Of a DNA stretch of 13,641 nt, positions 6,501-13,641 are shown one piece after another (the stretch's first letter is position 1; each line of letters opens with the position of its first letter). This DNA comes from UBA993 sp964436815 (GTDB lineage Bacteria; Bacillota; Dethiobacteria; DTU022). Location: positions 1 through 13,641 of the forward strand of contig CAYTER010000051.1 in the NCBI GenBank assembly GCA_964436815.1. Reading direction: 5' to 3'. Below the pieces are notes generated by a model. It was not told the origin of the DNA and did no database searches. It saw only the letters and a program-made list of their open reading frames with translations. Position numbers and translations under genes: made by a program.

Positions 6501-8101
6501 ATGTCTGCTGAAGTAAAAACTGCAGCGGAGAAAAGGCCAAGCTTCGCCGGTGCCTTATTCGTTATCCTGTTTTTATGCGTGGCCCTCTTCGTGCAGGTGT
6601 TTGTCATTGATGAAGCGTGGGTAACCCACATTACGCTTATCCTGGCCAGCGTGGTGGCAATCATCGTGGCTATGATGGCTGGATACACCTACAAGGAATG
6701 TCAGGACGCTATTTTGTATGGTTGCAACCTGGCTATGCTGCCGATGATGATCCTGATGATGATTGGAGTTTTGATCGGCTCCTGGATTCCGGCTGGTGTA
6801 ATCCCTTCCCTGATCTACTATGGGATGTTAATCTTAACCCCGACGATTTTCCTGGCCACAGTTTGCCTTGTCTGCGCGATCGCTTCGGTAACTACCGGAA
6901 GCTCCTGGACCACGGGGGCAACGTTTGGTGTTGCTTTCATGGGTATCGGTATGGGGCTGGGAATCCCGGCTGCGATGACAGCCGGCGCGGTAATTTCCGG
7001 AGCGATTTTTGGCGATAAAATGTCGCCTCTTTCAGACTCAACCAACCTTGGCGCAGCAGTCGGTGAAGCCGACCTCTTTGATCACATCAAGAGTATGATG
7101 TATACAACCATTCCGGCGCTGGTAATCGCCCTGATTCTCTATGCGTTAATGGGTATTCGCTTTGCCGGCGGGATGATCGATGCTGCTCAGATCGGTGTTG
7201 TTTTAGATGGCTTGAGAAATAATTTTCACATCAGCCCGATTCACTTTATTCCGCCGCTGCTGGTTGTTGTCCTGGCTGTGAAACGCGTCCCCGGTCTGGC
7301 GGTTATGATTATCGCTTCCCTGGTTGGGGCGGCATTCGCTATGATCTTTCAGGGTTACAGTCTGGCGGAAATGCTTAACTTCATGAACTATGGTTACGCC
7401 GCTTCGACCGGAGTAGAAGAGATTGACAGTCTGCTTAGCCGTGGTGGTTTACAGAGCATGATGTGGACCATTTCTCTTGGCTTCATCGCCCTATCTTTCG
7501 GTGGAATCATCGAAAAGACTAAAATGCTTGATGTGCTACTGGAGAAAATGGGCTCTCTCGTTAAAAGTGTTGGTGGACTGGTTACCACCCATGTTTTCGC
7601 GGGGATCCTGGTTAACCTATTTTCAGCCAGCCAATACATGGCGATTATCATCCCCGGACGGATGTTCCGGCCGGCTTATAAGAAAATCGGCCTGTTACCA
7701 CAGGTTCTATCCCGNNNNNNNNNNNNNNNNNNNNNNNNNNNNNNNNNNNNNNNNNNNNNNNNNNNNNNNNNNNNNNNNNNNNNNNNNNNNNNNNNNNNNN
7801 NNNNNNNNNNNNNNGGATGTTCCGGCCGGCTTATAAGAAAATCGGCCTGTTACCACAGGTTCTATCCCGGACCTGTGAGGATTCGGGGACTGTATTTTCA
7901 CCGCTGGTGCCCTGGGGTCTCTGCGGGGTCTTTTTCTTCGGCTGCCTCGGAGTGCCGACTCTGGAATATGCACCCTATGCTTTCCTGGCTCTTTTAGTGC
8001 CGATCATTGCCGTTATTTATTCATGGGTAGGCTTTGCCATGTTTAAGGAAGGCGATATCAAGAGCGTTAGCGCTTATAAAGAAGACGACGCATCGGCATA
8101 A
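6501..8101 (+). CDS. nhaC: NhaC family Na+/H+ antiporter, interrupted by an artificial assembly gap
   Basis: Inner-membrane ion antiporter of the NhaC family, with about 11-12 hydrophobic segments starting at residues 12-35. Seen: the GSSWTTGATFGVAF block at about 133-146, GAIFGDKMSPLSDSTNLGA at about 167-185, and LFSASQYMAIIIPGRMF near the gap. The ribosome binding site TAAGGAGG lies 7 bases before the ATG. The coding sequence reads 6501-7714, then 100 N, then resumes. The last 55 bases before the gap are repeated exactly after it (7815-7869). Removing the Ns and one copy joins 6501-7714 to 7870-8101 in frame as an intact 481-residue protein of normal family length. NhaC-type genes accompany lysine fermentation clusters elsewhere; exchange of Na+, protons or organic ions for the pathway is inferred. 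Relatives such as MleN couple organic acid exchange, so the cargo is open. Confidence 0.9.
7660..7714 (+). repeat. 55-base duplicated contig end, left copy
   Basis: Identical base for base to 7815-7869. It is the end of the left contig and duplicates the start of the right contig, the signature of an unmerged assembly overlap rather than a biological repeat. Confidence 0.93.
7715..7814. other. 100-N scaffold gap (artificial)
   Basis: Exactly 100 undetermined bases, the conventional placeholder for a gap of unknown size. Because its flanks are identical for 55 bases, the true genome probably contains no sequence here and one flank copy should be removed. Confidence 0.95.
7815..7869 (+). repeat. 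55-base duplicated contig end, right copy
   Basis: Identical to 7660-7714. Reading continues from here in the nhaC frame through the final transmembrane segments to the TAA at 8099-8101. Confidence 0.93.
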
Positions 8102-8125
8102 TTAACGTAGAAAAATAGTTAGCAC

Positions 8126-8149
8126 AAGGGGGAGCGTTGTCTCCCCCTT
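8126..8149 (+). terminator. Hairpin after nhaC, terminator-like without T-tract
   Basis: AAGGGGGAG (8126-8134) pairs with CTCCCCCTT (8141-8149) around a 6-base loop, 24 bases after the nhaC stop. The sequence that follows is only mildly AT-rich with no T-run. It has the same architecture as the hairpin after kamE. It may end or stabilise the upstream message. Confidence 0.55.
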
Positions 8150-8221
8150 ATATTCTAAATCATCATCCGCCTGTCTTAATTATCTGCATACAGATGGCCG
8201 GAAAAATCGGGAGGTTTTGTT

Positions 8222-9451
8222 GTGGCTGTTGATCTGAAAACCTTTGAAAAAGTATCCAGCCAGATCAAGAAAGAAGATATGGTCAAGCTTCTGCGTGACC
8301 TGGTTAATATTAAGAGTCCTTTTTTTGAAGAAGAGGAAATTATCGATTATTTAAGAGGCCGGTTATCTTACTACAACCGCCTGGAAACAAAGATCCACCA
8401 TTATGAAGAAAGCAAGATTACCAAATTTAAGGGAGAAAACCTGATTGTACGGTTACCGGGTAAAGGAAGCGGCTCCCGCTTGTTGATAAACGGCCATGTT
8501 GATACCGTGCCGCTTTGTGACGGCTGGACAGTGGATCCTTACGCGGGAGTAGTAAAAGATGACCGTTTTTATGGCCTTGGAGCACTTGATATGAAAGCGG
8601 GAGTAGCGGCCTCGGTATTTGTCCTGGAAGCGCTGGTCGAAGCGGGAATTGAATTAACAGGGGAGATTATTTTTACTGCGGTGAGCGATGAAGAAGGCCC
8701 ATTTGGCTTAGGCACACATTATGCTATTCTTGACGGCCTGGTCAATAACTGTGATTATGCCGTAGTGCCGGAGCCAACTGCGCCTTTTGCCCCCGGGGAT
8801 GAAAAATTTCCCTGTGTTGCCCTGGGCAGCAGGGGAACGGCCGTTTATTTCATTACAGTCAAGGGAAAATCAGCACATGGCGCCAACCCGGAAAAAGGTA
8901 TTAATGCTGTCGAAGATGCCGCCCGGATTATTAATGCCCTGAGCGACAGGCTCGAGCTCGGTGAGCATCCCCTTTTAGGACGCGGCACGATGTGCATCAC
9001 TAACCTGCGTGGCGGAGAGAAATACCTGCTCGTTCCTGAAGAGGCCAGTTTTACTGTTTATCGGCACACCGTTGAAGGCGATGCAGACCTGGCATTGCGA
9101 GAAGTCAGGGAAATAGTTGATAGCCTAAAGCTGAAAAGCAAGGTTGAGGTTAAACTGCGTGACCTGCCTCATCCCGAGGCATTTTTCAGACCCTGGACAG
9201 TTGATGAAAATACTGAGCTAGTTCAATCGCTGAAGCGGGGCACCAGGGAGATTCTCGGTAAAGATCTGCAGAAAACCTATTTCCGCTCCGAGTCGGACGC
9301 CAATCATCTTGCTTCGCGCCTGCAAATCCCCACAGTGCTATTTGGGCCTGACGGTGCCAATTATCACGCTGCCGACGAGTACGTCGAACTGGATACTATG
9401 GTTGATACAGCCAGAGTGCTCCTCTACACCGTTCTAGATCTCCTGTCGTAA
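8222..9451 (+). CDS. M20 family metallopeptidase/amidohydrolase (ArgE/DapE-related)
   Basis: Cytoplasmic di-zinc hydrolase that removes an acyl or aminoacyl group from an amino acid. Seen: GHVDTVP at residues 91-97 (His92 ligand, Asp94), LDMKAG at 122-127 (bridging Asp123), the DEEG pair at 156-159 (general base and ligand glutamates), PEPT at 183-186, the lid-domain KSAHG at 216-220, and His382 in NYHAADEYV. All catalytic positions are filled and the 409 residues suit the family. GTG 8222 has GGGAGG seven bases upstream. The substrate cannot be read from sequence: ArgE, DapE, LysK and dipeptidases share this layout. Beside lysine fermentation genes, a deacylase or dipeptidase feeding lysine is plausible but inferred. 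The preceding hairpin suggests it may have its own transcript. Confidence 0.88.
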   Translation: MAVDLKTFEKVSSQIKKEDMVKLLRDLVNIKSPFFEEEEIIDYLRGRLSYYNRLETKIHHYEESKITKFKGENLIVRLPGKGSGSRLLINGHVDTVPLCDGWTVDPYAGVVKDDRFYGLGALDMKAGVAASVFVLEALVEAGIELTGEIIFTAVSDEEGPFGLGTHYAILDGLVNNCDYAVVPEPTAPFAPGDEKFPCVALGSRGTAVYFITVKGKSAHGANPEKGINAVEDAARIINALSDRLELGEHPLLGRGTMCITNLRGGEKYLLVPEEASFTVYRHTVEGDADLALREVREIVDSLKLKSKVEVKLRDLPHPEAFFRPWTVDENTELVQSLKRGTREILGKDLQKTYFRSESDANHLASRLQIPTVLFGPDGANYHAADEYVELDTMVDTARVLLYTVLDLLS

Positions 9452-9494
9452 ATCGGGGAGCAGGGTCGATGATCTGATCATTTCTTAACCGGTG

Positions 9495-9523
9495 TTTTCA
9501 GGTATTCACTCTTGTGGTAATAT
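9495..9523 (+). promoter_or_regulatory. Weak candidate promoter upstream of EamA gene
   Basis: TTTTCA (9495-9500) is followed after 17 bases by TAATAT (9518-9523), which is preceded by TG at 9515-9516 as in an extended -10. It lies in the 137-base gap after the M20 gene. Both hexamers match only four of six positions. Confidence 0.3.
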
Positions 9524-9529
9524 ATATCT

Positions 9530-9569
9530 GTCCGGCTACTGGGGTTTAAGCAGGCCGGGCAGTATTTTT
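9530..9569 (+). terminator. Possible attenuator hairpin before EamA gene
   Basis: GTCCGGC (9530-9536) can pair, with one G-U, to GCCGGGC (9554-9560) across a 17-base loop, followed shortly by five Ts (9565-9569). It sits between the candidate promoter and the likely start codon. The loop is long and the stem short, so this is tentative. Confidence 0.25.
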
Positions 9570-9588
9570 GTTGGGAGCGAATAACCAG

Positions 9589-10518
9589 GTGAGCGAACTG
9601 TCCGAAAACAAAAAAACAATTTTAGCCGATATATCGTTGCTCTTTGTCGCTCTTTTCTGGGGCTCAAACTTCGTGATCATGAAGCACGCTTTCGAGGTTA
9701 TTGAGCCTTTTACGTACTTGGGCATCCGCTTCTGCCTGGCTGCCCTGCTGCTGGCCATCATCTTCAGAAAGCGCCTTGTGAAAGCACCGCTGGGAGATTA
9801 CCTGGCCGGCCTGCAGATCGGTTTTTTCCTCTTCACCGGTTATGTTTTTCAAACTATCGGTTTACTGCATACGACACCGGCCAACTCCGGCTTTATTACC
9901 GGTACGGCTGTGATTATCGTTCCATTTCTTTATTTTTTAATTACCAAAAAATCACCCGGCTTTTGGGCGATCCTCGGTGCTTTAATGGCTGCGGTCGGTC
10001 TGTATTTTTTATCGGCCAATGAGTCGATGGGACTTGGGTTTGGGGATATCTTAACCCTGATTGGCGCATTCCTCTTTGCCGGGCACCTGATCGCCATCGC
10101 CATCCATGTTAAGAACCGCGATCCGATTGTTCTGGCGGTTACCCAAATCGCCTTAACCGGGATAGCCAGTTTTGTAGTGGCCCTAATTTTTGAGCCGACT
10201 GCCGGGATGTTCAGCCATTCCCTGGCAATCTGGGGCGCAATCCTCTATGCGGTAATTTTTTGTACAATCGGCGCTTTTGTTACCCAGACTATTGCCCAGC
10301 GTTATACTCCCCCAACCCATGCAGTCCTAATCCTTTCAACCGAAGCTGTTTTTGCCGGGCTATTTTCTTATTTATTCTGGGATGAAATCTTTACCCCGCA
10401 AAGACTTTTCGGCGCAGCCTTAATCCTTGCCGGTATCTTAATGACCGAGCTGCGGCCGATTCTTTACGCCAGGATCAACTTACGTTTGAACAAGGCTGAA
10501 AAAAACAGGAATCCCTGA
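9589..10518 (+). CDS. EamA/DMT family transporter
   Basis: Inner-membrane permease of the drug/metabolite transporter superfamily with two EamA repeats and about ten transmembrane helices. Seen: the first repeat opens with ADISLLFVALFWGSNFVIMKHA and a PFTYLGIRF loop, and contains GYVFQTIGLLHTTPANSGFITG. The second repeat starts near residue 150 and ends in AVFAGLFSYLFWDEIFTPQRLFGAALILAGI, the usual C-terminal signature, followed by a short basic tail. I chose GTG 9589 (309 residues) because GGGAG at 9573-9577 precedes it. The upstream in-frame TTG 9568 has no ribosome binding site. The family exports or imports amino acids and related metabolites, and the substrate here is unknown. The MFS gene follows after 47 bases, suggesting one transcript. 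Confidence 0.88.
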   Translation: MSELSENKKTILADISLLFVALFWGSNFVIMKHAFEVIEPFTYLGIRFCLAALLLAIIFRKRLVKAPLGDYLAGLQIGFFLFTGYVFQTIGLLHTTPANSGFITGTAVIIVPFLYFLITKKSPGFWAILGALMAAVGLYFLSANESMGLGFGDILTLIGAFLFAGHLIAIAIHVKNRDPIVLAVTQIALTGIASFVVALIFEPTAGMFSHSLAIWGAILYAVIFCTIGAFVTQTIAQRYTPPTHAVLILSTEAVFAGLFSYLFWDEIFTPQRLFGAALILAGILMTELRPILYARINLRLNKAEKNRNP

Positions 10519-10565
10519 AATTTTCAATGACAACTGGCTTATTAATCCGGGGAGGAAAATTTCTT

Positions 10566-11891
10566 TTGACCAACCTGATCGGAACTGCCAGAGAGCAGCA
10601 AACCTCAGCTTTAAATATCCGCTGGCTGATGTGGTTCCTGTTAATCATGCTGCACCTGGTTACCTCTTTTCACCGGGTTTCGTTTAATGTTGCCGCTGAA
10701 TTTTTAACGGCCGAGTTTACTTTAACCGGAGCCGGGTTGGGAAACCTGGCCGCCGCCTATACCTATATGTATGTCCTGATGCAGATCCCGGGTGGAATCA
10801 TGGTTGACCGTTTGGGACCGCGAAAGATTGCCCTGATTACCGGGCTGTCGATGGCTGCCGGATCGATTTTGATCGGTTTTGCGCCCACCGCTGCTTATGT
10901 CTTCATTGGCCGGATGCTGATCGGTCTTGGTGGTTCTGTTGTGCTGATCAATATTTTAAAATTCCAGGCTTCCTGGTTTCGTTTTTCCGAATTTGCCTCG
11001 CTTTCAGGTTTTGCCCTGCTAATCAGCACCAGCGGTTCGCTTTTGGCGGCTACCCCCCTGGTTTACTCAATCGCCGTGTTTGGCTGGCGTAATTCTTTTA
11101 TCTATTTTGGCTTGCTGACCGTGCTTGTTGCTGCCCTCTGCTGGTCGGTTGTCCGCAACCGGCCCCAGGACAGCGGGGTAATGGTGGTCTCCGGGCTTGA
11201 TGATCAATCCGGCCACGATCAATCAGCTAAAATCAACCGGCAGGCGATCAGGTCAGTGCTGGCCAATCGCCGGATCTGGATCCCCTTTCTGTGCAATTTT
11301 GGTTTATACGGCGGCTTTATTGTATTTGTCGGCACCTGGGGAGTTTCTTACCTGGTGCATGTTTATAATTTTAGCCTTGAGCAGGCTGCCAGTTTTATGA
11401 TTGTTGCCAATCTTGGCTTTATGGTCGGTGCGCCCCTCTCCGGAGTTTTGTCAGATTATTATGGCTCCCGGAAAATACCGGAACTGATCTTAATCTTGTC
11501 GGCAGTGTCCTTCTGGCTTGCCCTGCTGCTATGGCCGGGAGGAATTATCCCCACCTGGCTGCTCTACTGCCTCTGTGTGCTGATCGGTTTTGGCGGGGTG
11601 GGCACAATCGTTACATTTTCAATTGCCCGTGATGTCAGCGGACCCGGTTATACCGGGCTGGTTACTGCGACTGTTAACCTGGGTGTTTTTTTGGGCCTGG
11701 CCATTATGCAGCCCCTTTTTGGTTACGTGCTTGATCGCGGCTGGCAGGGACTAATCATAGACGGAGTGAGGATTTATCCCCTCGAGGCATACCGGGTCGG
11801 GTTCCTGATCTGCCTGCTCTTTACCCTGGTCGCTCTCGGTTCGATATTATCCTATCAGGAAAAAAGGATTACGCCCCCCTTAACAGAATAA
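10566..11891 (+). CDS. Major facilitator superfamily transporter
   Basis: Inner-membrane secondary transporter with about twelve transmembrane helices. Seen: the MFS motif A in the loop between helices 2 and 3 (MVDRLGPRK), a large central cytoplasmic loop rich in polar residues (RNRPQDSGVMVVSG onward), and the repeated motif-A position in the second half (GVLSDYYGSRK). Hydrophobic organisation fits the nitrate/organic-anion-like group of MFS, but the substrate is not readable. ATG 10527 gives 454 residues but lacks a ribosome binding site. TTG 10566 has GGGGAGG about ten bases upstream and gives 441 residues, so I prefer it. It lies between the EamA gene and the QueG-like gene with small gaps, in one plus-strand run. 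Confidence 0.88.
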   Translation: MTNLIGTAREQQTSALNIRWLMWFLLIMLHLVTSFHRVSFNVAAEFLTAEFTLTGAGLGNLAAAYTYMYVLMQIPGGIMVDRLGPRKIALITGLSMAAGSILIGFAPTAAYVFIGRMLIGLGGSVVLINILKFQASWFRFSEFASLSGFALLISTSGSLLAATPLVYSIAVFGWRNSFIYFGLLTVLVAALCWSVVRNRPQDSGVMVVSGLDDQSGHDQSAKINRQAIRSVLANRRIWIPFLCNFGLYGGFIVFVGTWGVSYLVHVYNFSLEQAASFMIVANLGFMVGAPLSGVLSDYYGSRKIPELILILSAVSFWLALLLWPGGIIPTWLLYCLCVLIGFGGVGTIVTFSIARDVSGPGYTGLVTATVNLGVFLGLAIMQPLFGYVLDRGWQGLIIDGVRIYPLEAYRVGFLICLLFTLVALGSILSYQEKRITPPLTE

Positions 11892-11929
11892 CGCTAATAT
11901 TGTCAAGGTTCTATCAAGGGGGTAATCGC

Positions 11930-13048
11930 TTGGAGCAGGAAATCAGGGAATATGCGCTCGAGATCGGCTTTGATGATGTTGGTTTTACCACGGCCGATCC
12001 TTTTCCCCAGCTGACTGAAGCGCTGGATGAAAGAAAAGAAGGCTACAGTTGGATTAGCGATGGTCTGCTGCAGCTGGCCCATGTGGCTGATCCCAAATTT
12101 GTTCTTCCCTCCGCTAAATCCATAGTGGTCTTAATCTATGATTATTACAAGCAGGCTTACCCGGAAGAGCTTCTCGGGCGAATTGGCAAAGCTTACCAGT
12201 CGCGCCTGTACCCCGGCAAGAAGCGTCTCTTCGGCAGCCGTCTGCGTCTGATGCGGGATTTTTTGGAGAGCAAGGGGATGGAGGTCGGGGTCAGGCCGGC
12301 CATGCCTGAACGCCAGGCAGCCGTCAGGGCCGGGGTGGGTCATTTTGGCTGTAATACCTTTGTTTACTCACCCGGGCGGGGCAGTTACATCGGCATTGCT
12401 TCGATGGCCGTCAGCGCCGACCTGGAACAAACATCAGCTAAAGCTGAGCATTCTTGCCCGGAAGACTGTAACCGCTGCGTGGAAGCCTGTCCAACCGGGG
12501 CTCTTTATGCCCCTTACAAGATGAACCCACTGCGTTGTATCGCTTTTAACACCTATGGGGCCGGTAATTTCCCCGGTGCCCCGGGCGATATTCCTCCTGA
12601 TATCCGGGAAAAGATGGGCAGCTGGATTTACGGCTGCGATCTCTGCCAGGATGCCTGCCCCCATAACCAGGCCAGGTTGAAGCAAAAGCTGGTCCCTGAG
12701 GCCTTTCTTAAAGAGATGGTCCCGAATTTCGAACTGCCGGTGCTGCTGACCATGAATGACCAATATTTCCTTGAAACCGTTCAGCAGATTATGTACGGCT
12801 ATATCTGGGAAAAGAAGTTTATTCAGCGCAATGCCGCTATTGCTCTCGGCAACAGCGGTGATGAGGGGATGGTACCCCTCCTGGCTAAAGCGCTAACCGA
12901 TCCCCAGGAGATGGTGCGCAAATATAGCGCCTGGGCCCTGGGGCGTATCGGCGGCGCAAAAAGCAGGGCTGCTTTAGAAAAAGCCCTGGCTGGAGAAAGC
13001 GAGGCCGCAGTGATCGCAGAAATTAAAACGGCGCTCGAAAACTGCTAA
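11930..13048 (+). CDS. QueG-like double [4Fe-4S] cobalamin-family reductase with HEAT repeats
   Basis: Cytoplasmic iron-sulfur protein related to epoxyqueuosine reductase, which uses cobalamin and two [4Fe-4S] clusters to finish tRNA queuosine. Seen: an N-terminal domain (1-165), cysteines 176, 180, 183 and 187 in an expanded C-x3-C-x2-C-x3-CP motif, Cys203 in the LRCIAFNTYG block, cysteines 236, 239 and 243 in GCDLCQDACP, then HEAT-type helical repeats at about 296-370 as in Gram-positive QueG. All eight cluster ligands are present. The usual DTAPVLE-type segment holding the proposed catalytic Asp reads VRPAMPE, and GxxGKN reads GHFGCN. TTG 11930 has AAGGGGG seven bases upstream; the TTG at 11900 has none. 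The stop lies one base before the cleavage-enzyme start. It may be QueG itself or a paralogue serving another B12 reaction. Confidence 0.82.
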   Translation: MEQEIREYALEIGFDDVGFTTADPFPQLTEALDERKEGYSWISDGLLQLAHVADPKFVLPSAKSIVVLIYDYYKQAYPEELLGRIGKAYQSRLYPGKKRLFGSRLRLMRDFLESKGMEVGVRPAMPERQAAVRAGVGHFGCNTFVYSPGRGSYIGIASMAVSADLEQTSAKAEHSCPEDCNRCVEACPTGALYAPYKMNPLRCIAFNTYGAGNFPGAPGDIPPDIREKMGSWIYGCDLCQDACPHNQARLKQKLVPEAFLKEMVPNFELPVLLTMNDQYFLETVQQIMYGYIWEKKFIQRNAAIALGNSGDEGMVPLLAKALTDPQEMVRKYSAWALGRIGGAKSRAALEKALAGESEAAVIAEIKTALENC

Positions 13049-13049
13049 T

Positions 13050-13641
13050 ATGGATAAGCTGATTATCACCATTGCCCCAACTGGCAACGTGCCCACCAGG
13101 AAGATCAATCCTCATCTGCCGCTGACTCCGGGTGAAATAGCCGATGACATTTTCCGCTGCTGCCAGGCCGGTGCTTCAGTTGCCCATATCCACGCCCGCA
13201 GCGAAGCGGGTGAGCCGACCGCCGACGCGGAAGTGTTTACGGCGATTGCTGAGCGGGTAAGGAAAAAGTGTGATATCATCGTTCAGTTTTCCACCGGGGC
13301 GCGGGCGGGAAAAACCGCTCAGGAGCGCGGCGCCTGCATTGCTTTAAAACCCGAGATGGCCAGTCTCTCCACCGGTTCATCCAACTTTTCTAATGCGGTA
13401 AACTATAACCCACCCGACCTGATCGGGGATTTGGCGGTCATGATGAATGAACATGGCGTTAAGCCGGAAATAGAAGTGTTTGATCTGTCCGCCCTTGAAT
13501 ATGCGCAGTATCTGGCTGATAAAGGGATTCTCAAGCGGCCGCTGCACATCAACCTGGTGCTTGGGGTGCCGGGTTCGGCAGGCGGCACGGCACGCAATCT
13601 CTTCTTCCTGGTTGAAAGTTTGCCTGCCGGCTGTACCTGGG
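13050..13641 (+). CDS. Beta-keto acid cleavage enzyme (Kce/BKACE family), 3' truncated by window end
   Basis: Partial gene: 197 complete codons, running off the right edge with no stop. The family (DUF849) is a zinc-dependent TIM barrel that condenses a beta-keto acid with acetyl-CoA. The founding member, 3-keto-5-aminohexanoate cleavage enzyme, yields acetoacetate and 3-aminobutyryl-CoA in lysine fermentation. Seen: AHIHAR at residues 45-50 with His46 and His48, the zinc ligands at Kce numbering; QFSTGARAG at 79-87; LKPEMASLSTGS at 99-110; Glu142 in PEIEVFD; and INLVLGVPG at 167-175. Kce has a Glu at position 14 that I recall as contacting the substrate amine; here the segment reads TGNVPTR, with Val14. 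Linkage to kamDE suggests a lysine role, but another beta-keto acid is possible. ATG 13050 follows the previous stop by one base with only a weak ribosome binding site, implying translational coupling. Confidence 0.88.
   Translation, partial: MDKLIITIAPTGNVPTRKINPHLPLTPGEIADDIFRCCQAGASVAHIHARSEAGEPTADAEVFTAIAERVRKKCDIIVQFSTGARAGKTAQERGACIALKPEMASLSTGSSNFSNAVNYNPPDLIGDLAVMMNEHGVKPEIEVFDLSALEYAQYLADKGILKRPLHINLVLGVPGSAGGTARNLFFLVESLPAGCTW

Noticed and set aside
7660..7869. Interpretation of the 55-base duplication as a target-site duplication or insertion element remnant
   Set aside because: The only thing between the copies is a 100-N placeholder, and joining them restores the open reading frame exactly, so an assembly overlap is the simpler explanation.
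7477..7997. Frames running through the N block in nhaC
   Set aside because: They read across undetermined bases in the wrong frame after the artificial duplication and are not real proteins.
1..13641. CRISPR arrays, tRNA or rRNA genes, transposases, phage or toxin-antitoxin genes
   Set aside because: No spaced repeats, cloverleaf-type sequences, rRNA-like blocks or recognisable mobile-element proteins were seen on either strand.

Overview
The window reads as a contig from an anaerobic, amino-acid-fermenting Gram-positive-type bacterium (Bacillota, probably a Clostridia-related lineage). The evidence is the near-even base composition, strong GGAGG-type ribosome binding sites feeding GTG and TTG starts, a PucR-type regulator, and B12-dependent lysine fermentation enzymes. 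A 100-N gap shows it is a draft assembly, possibly metagenome-derived. The taxonomic placement is inference.

Layout. (1) 9-1311, plus strand: a histidine phosphatase of the CobC type overlaps a PP-loop ATPase of the Dph6/COG2102 type. (2) 1342-2616, minus strand: a PucR-family regulator. (3) 2617-2915: a 299-bp divergent control region. It has a promoter candidate whose -10 lies inside one arm of an 11-bp inverted repeat (arm starts 100 bp apart), plus a TTATACA-N3-TGTATAA palindrome. (4) 2916-6356: a BioD/CobQ-like P-loop protein, then kamD and kamE, the two subunits of adenosylcobalamin- and PLP-dependent lysine 5,6-aminomutase. (5) 6357-8101: a structured leader and an NhaC-family antiporter, split only by an assembly artefact. 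(6) 8222-11891: an M20 amidohydrolase, an EamA transporter and an MFS transporter. (7) 11930-13641: a QueG-like double-[4Fe-4S] protein and, one base later, a beta-keto acid cleavage enzyme (Kce/BKACE family) that runs off the window end.

How it fits together. KamDE moves the terminal amino group of lysine or beta-lysine from C6 to C5. In the known lysine fermentation pathway a dehydrogenase (Kdd) then makes 3-keto-5-aminohexanoate and Kce cleaves it with acetyl-CoA. The window has KamDE and a Kce-family gene but not kamA, kdd, kal or the CoA transferase, so the pathway is incomplete here. The P-loop protein is a plausible aminomutase reactivation or assembly factor. NhaC would support ion or amine exchange, and the M20 enzyme could release free amino acid from an acylated or peptide precursor. 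PucR, divergently placed, is the likely regulator.

Most worth a second look: a QueG-like cobalamin-family protein that keeps its eight cysteines but has lost other QueG signature residues, coupled to a BKACE with Val where Kce has its substrate-amine-binding Glu14; the looping-type operator upstream of the operon; and the alternative hairpins with a 10-codon leader ORF between kamE and nhaC. The gap inside nhaC is almost certainly not real: identical 55-base ends flank it, and collapsing them restores a continuous 481-residue protein.
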